Below are positions 59,162 to 64,000 of a DNA stretch of 64,000 nucleotides, one piece after another; position 1 is the stretch's first letter, and each line of letters opens with the position of its first letter. Under the pieces are notes generated by a model. It saw nothing but the letters and a program-made list of their open reading frames with translations, was not told the DNA's origin and ran no database searches. The stretch is from Flaveria trinervia (taxonomy: Eukaryota; Streptophyta; Magnoliopsida; Asterales; Asteraceae). A program made the position numbers and the translations under genes. Where the stretch lies: positions 43,350,731 through 43,414,730 of the forward strand of contig CM046458.1 in the NCBI GenBank assembly GCA_025506515.1, given 5' to 3'.

Positions 59162-59474
59162 TGATAGGATCAAATGAATAAATCTGTGATGATTTGTAAA
59201 CACAATTCAATGAAATTCACACAAAGTAATCAAATCAAAACAAGATATCAATAAATTCAAGTTTTCATTAATATCAAGCTAAGACAATTACAAGTATGAA
59301 AGCAGATTCGAATATCTTGTGTATTCGTTACTATCTACCTGCAAAATCTAAGCTATTTATACTGAAAACAAAAAGTAAAGGAACTAACAAATTACACAAA
59401 TAGTCCCTATACTATTACAAACTATCAAAAGACAAATAAAGACAACATGTTAATCTTTCTTAGAGCACTTATCA
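59162..59474 (-). repeat. 5' LTR of element B
   Basis: The 313-base LTR differs from 34212-34525 by a one-base deletion and two substitutions, one of them in the terminal six bases. It has a TATAAATAG box at 59353-59361. Confidence 0.95.
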
Positions 59475-59479
59475 AGCTT

Positions 59480-61587
59480 CAATCCAACTATTGTCTTTTA
59501 AAGCAGCAGTAATGTTTGGAGGGACTACTTGAGAAAGAAAACAACCAAAGAGACAAAGGTTGGCAGTACCACTTTGGCTCCTTGTAGTTCTCTTTGTAGG
59601 ATCTCTAATGATGTTGTTGACTGGATGAGTCTTATGGATTCTCATTGATGGAGTTGATTCAACTGGCATAGATGATTCCAGGTTAGTCATTTTTCATTGC
59701 TTCAGACTGATCCAACCTAGGTTGAGAGTTTAGAAAATAGTCAAAATGTCAACATGAGGTGAAGGATCATGAGTGTCTTATGTATGGGCTGTAGAAGCAT
59801 CTCCAGTATTGGTTTGCTCTTCCGTAGGAGTTACAGTATCTTCTCCGGAATCATTTGCTCTTCAGTAGGAGTTACTTGAACTTCTTCGAAAACATTTTTC
59901 TCTTCAGTAGAAGTTACAAGAACTTCTTCGGAAACATTTTGCTCTTTAGTAAGAGTTACAGGAACTTCTCCGGAAACATTGTCAATATTTGTTGTATTCA
60001 CTTGAGAGCATGGATCTGTTGAAGGGACAGCATTCACATCTCCGGATGCACCATGTTCATTTCCACATGTAGTGTCTACAGCTGTTGCTGATGTGTTTCC
60101 ACCCAAGTATGGGTGAATCCTTGGAGGATCAGCAGATAATGGTACTTCAGTCATATGAGGTGGAACAAATGGATAGCATGCTTCATCAGATCCTACAGTG
60201 TTCAAATGATCATAGTTAAATGATTTAGTTAAAGCATCTATGTCAAACAATCATGATGAACCTTTAACAGACTTAAGAAATACAGATTCATCAAAGGATA
60301 CATTAGGAGTTTCATCCACAATGTTATGTTGTGGAATATAAACCCTATATGATTTAGATGTTGAAGAGTATCCAACAAAGAAACCATCATAAGCTTTTTC
60401 TGAAAATTTTCCCAATGACTCTATTATGTTTAAAACAGATACATGACATGCAAAGACTTTAAGATATCCTATGTATGGTTTTCTTTTAAACAAGAGCTCA
60501 TAAGGAGTTTTGTTATGTTCTTTGACAATTAATGTTCTGTTTTGAACATTGCATGCATTATTCACAGCCTCAGCCCAAAATGTGATGGGCAATTATGAAT
60601 CTGCTAGCATTGTTCTGGCTGCTTCCATGAGAGTTCTGTTTCTTCTTTCAACAACTCCATTTTGTTATGGAGTTCTTGGTGCACTGAATTGCCTTCCAAT
60701 ACCTTTGCTCATGCAAAAGGATACAGTTCAAAATTGACAAATTCAGTACCATTGTCACTCCTAAAAATGTTAACTTTTGTATGAAGTTGATTCTCAATCT
60801 TGATCACAAATTCCATTAATGTTTCTGATGTTTCACTTTTTTTTAAGAAAAAGACCCATGTGAATCTTGTGAAATCATCAACTATCACCAAACAATATTG
60901 CCTTTTTCCAATGCTCATCACATTGGTAGGACCAAATAGATCCATATGAAGCAATTTGAGTGGTGTAGTATTAGTATTGATAATTTTGGATTTATGTGAT
61001 ACTCTATGTTGTTTTCCTTTGTAACAAGAAGAACAGTGAGTTGAGCAATGAAACTCTTTGTTTGGCAATCCAATGACCAGGTCATTTTTCACCAATTTAT
61101 TCATGTTCTTTATGTTAGAATGGACAAGCCTTCTATGCCATAATTGAGATACATCTTCTGATAGCTTAGATAGAAGGCATGTTTCATGTTTTGTGAGTGA
61201 TGTGTTGTTCACATCCAAAACATAAGTGTTTCCTTTTCTTGTTGCTTTAAGGAGGATCCAATCTTCTGGAACATTAAATCCTGGCTTAAGAATGTAACAA
61301 TTAGTATTATCAAACAATGTGGTATAACTTTGATCACAAATAGGAGACACACTTAGTAAATTATACTGTAAATTTTCACAATAATTTACTTTCTCAAATT
61401 TGAGCACACCATTTGTTATCATTCCTTCACCAATAATTTTACCTCCCTTTTTATCCACACCAAATGCCACATAAGAAGCATTTTTATGTTTGAAGTCATG
61501 GAGAAGTGACCAGTTTCCTGTCATATGCCTGGAACAACCACTATCAACATACCACTTGTTGTCAGCTCTCCAATATTGTTCCTGCAT
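59480..61587 (-). pseudogene. pol: Element A pol: protease, integrase and first part of RT (broken)
   Basis: The 292-codon piece 61587-60709 has the protease site WYVDSGCSRHMTG (DSG at 61539-61545), YNLLSVSPICD, zinc domain HRRLVHSN with CSSCYKGK, and the integrase residues in MDLFGPTNVMS and RSDNGTEF. The Glu of the triad lies past a break near 60700. The integrase C-terminus follows (60592-60251, with YDGFFVGYSSTSKSYRVY). The next piece (60250-59831) contains an in-frame 42-base repeat. RT begins at 59690 with RIHKTHPVNNII and is cut at 59480 by element B. Confidence 0.88.
59815..59990. repeat. 42-base in-frame tandem repeat in pol of A
   Basis: About four copies with a 41-42 base period (the word TTAC starts at 59831, 59872, 59914 and 59956). 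It encodes 14-residue Glu/Val/Thr-rich units (such as NVSEEVLVTSTEEK) in the variable region between integrase and RT. The element's LTR motif CTTCCGTAG also appears at its edge (59820). Confidence 0.85.
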
Positions 61588-63717
61588 TCAGAAATAAATC
61601 AGTTAGAATTAACAACCCAAGTCTTAATGATCTTGAGTTTGTCAACAGTGTCTAAAATTTTTACTCTTTCATGACCTAATCCTAAAGTTTCAATATTAAT
61701 TTCATATCCAGTTGATTCATTTTGATTTGATGGTGGTGAGGATGATTCTATTGGAGCTGATGCAGAAGCTTTGGAGTCTTCTTTCTTAATTGTTTCTTCC
61801 TTCACCTTATCTTTCTTTTGTTGATATTTAGATTTAGAAGATGAACTTATACTTTTGAAGGTTTCATCATCTTTTGCTTTTGATTGAGACACATGTGATC
61901 CCTTTTCAAAAGTGATCAAAGAAATTATCACTAATGATTGACTTCTTCTCAGTCAAGTCCACCTATTTGTGAGGTGTTTTGGATTGGCTTGATGTTGTTT
62001 TCTTCACTGATTTAGCATCTTCAGAAGATTTATGCTTTGGTTTTGACTTTTGCTTTTGATTTACATTCTATTGCTTTGAATCATCTTGACATTCAGTAGA
62101 TTGAGAGTTTGATTCTGTCAAATCAGTTTTTGACTTCTTTATGCTTTTGCTTTTGTTCTTTTTGTTAAAATAGCATTCCTGAGTTGAATGATTATTTTTA
62201 TTGCAAATAGCACAGAATTTGTTGAAGTAACACTCTGAAGTCATGTGATTGTTCATATTGCATATGGAACAGTAACTGCTAAAGTAGCAGTCTTCTGTAT
62301 TGTGATTTGTCATATCCCACCACTTGCGATACATTTCTTCAGATTCTTCTTCAGGCTCATCCTTTTTCTTTTTCTTGTTCAGTTGGGAGCCTTCGTTTCC
62401 TCTTTTGAAGAATTTGATGTGTTCTTGTTGTTCTTTGAAGTATCATCAATTGAATCTTTCTTGTCCTTTGATGACTTTTGTTGCTTCAGATTCAACATCT
62501 TTTGTTTGTTAACAGCTTCTCTTTTTGGTACCTCATCCGTAGATTGACTTTCTTCTTCCGCAGAACTTCTACTGATTCAGCAAACTTTGCTTTTCGCAGA
62601 TCTTCTACTGAAGAATTTTTCTTTTGTTTAGTTGATACTTGTTTCTTCTTACCTTTATCTGCATGGGATAAAAGTACTTCTTCAGTTGATCCGCAGCTAT
62701 CAACTTCTTTTTGAAGATTCAATTCTTGAAGTCCTTCATTGAGTTCAGCAATCCTCTTACAGATAGTCTTCAGCATGTTTCTCTGCTTTGGAGGATATTG
62801 CAGCTTTGATTCTTCAAGCACTTTTGGAATATCGGTTTTAATATGAACATTCTTACCAATGGTCATTTGATCAACATCAGGTTCATCAAAATCATCCAAG
62901 TCATCACAATTATGATAATCAAATTCTGAATCATTTTGATTTAAAGATTCTGATTCAGAGGATTCAGTTTCACTCACCTCAGCTTTATTGTTAATGTTGA
63001 TTTTAGTTGATTCTGTTTCAATCTTGGTGCTAGGCACAAAATGATTTGACAGAGTGTTGGTTATTGTTTTAGGTAGAGATGTGTAATTATCATTTATAGG
63101 TGGTGCAACAGCATTATAACCCAACCCATACCTGTTTTTTGATTCAATATGAGAATTTAACAGCTTCTCATATTGCTGAGATGATAATTGAAACCTCTGA
63201 AGTTTCACTTCAGTTGAAGCATGATCAGCCATGGATTTTGTTAAGGAAGTGGTCAGATGCCAACTTGGGCTTTTAGGCTACAGTTTTCAAAAACAAATTT
63301 TTCTGAATCCTTTTGCAAAGATTTAATTTTGATTTGATACAATTTATGTTCTCTAACATGGGATTCATTCAAAATCATAGTTTCTTTTACTTTGTCAGCC
63401 AATTGTTGGGCATGGACTCTATAACATTCAACTTCCTCAACACATGTTGATGAACACAACCTTTCTTTTACCTCTCTGGCCATTGGAGGGACTTTGTGTT
63501 CCATATGAGCCATCAATGCTTGATTCTCTTCCAAGACTTCTTTTTCATACATACTCCAGTCACACGTTCCATCTTAAAGTATGATCAGCCCTGACTCTTT
63601 TGAGTTGCTTCGTCCAGCTGATTCATTGGTGGCTGGTGGGGATGTATTGATCAGTTGAGATTGTCTGTGCAGAGATCTTTGAGAGTTTGATTGTTAATGA
63701 GGTTCAGTCTGATGCTG
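61588..63717 (-). pseudogene. Element A gag-protease linker with tandem zinc knuckles (broken)
   Basis: From the 5' side it has a charged helical piece (63552-63253); a long open piece (63232-62492) with the NRYGLGYNAVAPPINDNYT segment shared with E, an acidic Ser/Glu tract and a Lys-rich end; the zinc-knuckle piece (62334-62068); and a Ser/Lys-rich piece running into the protease (61931-61599). In the knuckle piece CSICNMNNHMTSEC and CAICNKNNHSTQEC are perfect C-x2-C-x4-H-x4-C motifs 19 residues apart, preceded by a decayed third copy (NHNTEDC). Gag has its own separate knuckle, so the element carried four. Function unknown. Confidence 0.75.
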
Positions 63718-64000
63718 CTAATGTTGTATCATCTCTGGATATGACTGTTGATTACATTCTCTAGAGAAATGTCCATAGAGATTGCACTTGAAGCATCTTA
63801 CCTTTGATTTGTCAACACCAATCTTTGATGTTTTACTAGCTGCTGCCAATTTCTTGTTTCTCTTGAGATATTGCTTTGCTCTATAAGCAATCATTGCCAT
63901 CTGTCATTGTAGGTCCATTTCTTCCACTACATCAGGATGTAGTTCTTCTAAGTCTTGTTGGCAGATATTTGCTGACGTTAGAGAGCTTCCCAAATATGCT
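63718..64000 (-). pseudogene. gag: Element A gag, nucleocapsid end (broken, 5' part outside)
   Basis: The zinc knuckle CFKCNLYGHFSREC is at 63754-63795, preceded by a GVDKSKVR run like those of B and E. Upstream, an ICQQDLEELHPDVVEEMDLQ segment parallels the DLFEMDPEDVEEMDL segment of B gag, with one in-frame stop between. The window ends here. Confidence 0.85.

Larger units (their letters stand above)
34212..59474 (-). mobile_element. Element B: complete Sirevirus-like copia element with target duplication AGCTT
   Basis: B spans 25.3 kb because C (8.1 kb) and solo LTR G2 (2.6 kb) lie inside it; without them it is about 14.5 kb. Its LTRs are short (314 and 313 bases) and differ by only two substitutions and one indel. 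The duplication AGCTT is perfect (34207-34211 and 59475-59479). The internal order is primer site, leader with motif array, gag, linker, pol, spacer with motif array and PPT-like tract, additional ORF, PPT. It is inserted in the RT domain of element A. Coding regions have frame breaks in every domain. Confidence 0.95.
12289..64000 (-). mobile_element. Element A: Sirevirus-like copia element hosting the whole nest (interrupted, 5' end outside)
   Basis: After removing the insertions, A runs from its gag zinc knuckle at 63.8 kb through linker, protease, integrase and RT, jumps element B (34212-59474), continues through RT/RH, spacer and additional ORF, jumps element D (17379-28940), continues to the end of the additional ORF, jumps solo LTR G1 (13141-15746), and ends with a PPT and a partial 3' LTR cut by element E. 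At each jump the sequence resumes in the same domain, and three of the four insertions have exact 5-base duplications inside the window. The 5' LTR and gag start lie beyond 64000. All coding parts are broken. Confidence 0.88.

Overview
This window is plant repeat DNA, from a dicot and possibly an Asteraceae species (a resemblance call, low confidence). I see no host gene. Essentially all 64 kb is explained by LTR retrotransposons inserted into one another: five Ty1/copia elements (A-E), all coding on the minus strand, and two solo LTRs (G1, G2). Evidence is the gag, protease, integrase, reverse transcriptase (RT) and RNase H (RH) motifs, initiator-Met-tRNA primer sites, polypurine tracts (PPTs), paired LTRs and 5-base target duplications.

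Layout. Element E (1-12288, cut by the window start) sits in the 3' LTR of element A. A is the host of the whole stack; its pieces are 12289-13140, 15752-17378, 28946-34211 and 59480-64000. Solo LTR G1 (13141-15746, duplication CTTCA) interrupts A's 3' untranslated end. Element D (17379-28940, duplication GCAGC) interrupts A's extra ORF. Element B (34212-59474, duplication AGCTT) interrupts A's RT domain. Inside B, element C (38033-46170, near-duplication TTCTC/TTCTA) interrupts B's extra ORF, and solo LTR G2 (51812-54383, duplication CGAGA) interrupts B's integrase zinc domain.

A, B, D and E share an unusual plan: LTR, leader, gag, a linker (with a tandem zinc-knuckle array in A, B and E), protease, integrase, RT, RH, a non-coding spacer, then a long additional ORF before the 3' PPT and LTR. 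This matches the Sirevirus (SIRE1-like) branch of copia, whose members may carry an envelope-like ORF after pol. The additional ORF starts in all four with a short segment containing a conserved His-Asn pair, followed by acidic or proline-rich, coiled-coil and C-terminal regions. C is a compact gag-pol element without the additional ORF.

Most striking: each of the four Sirevirus-like elements has its own short motif, often arranged as hairpins. The motif is repeated many times in the U3 part of the LTR (A, D, E) or in the leader (B), and again in the spacer between pol and the additional ORF. The motif sequence differs between elements but the placement is the same. A, B and E also have a second PPT-like tract in that spacer.

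All coding regions carry stops or frameshifts; C is closest to intact. Some single-base shifts could be assembly errors. Nothing here suggests a functional host locus, non-coding RNA gene or CRISPR array.
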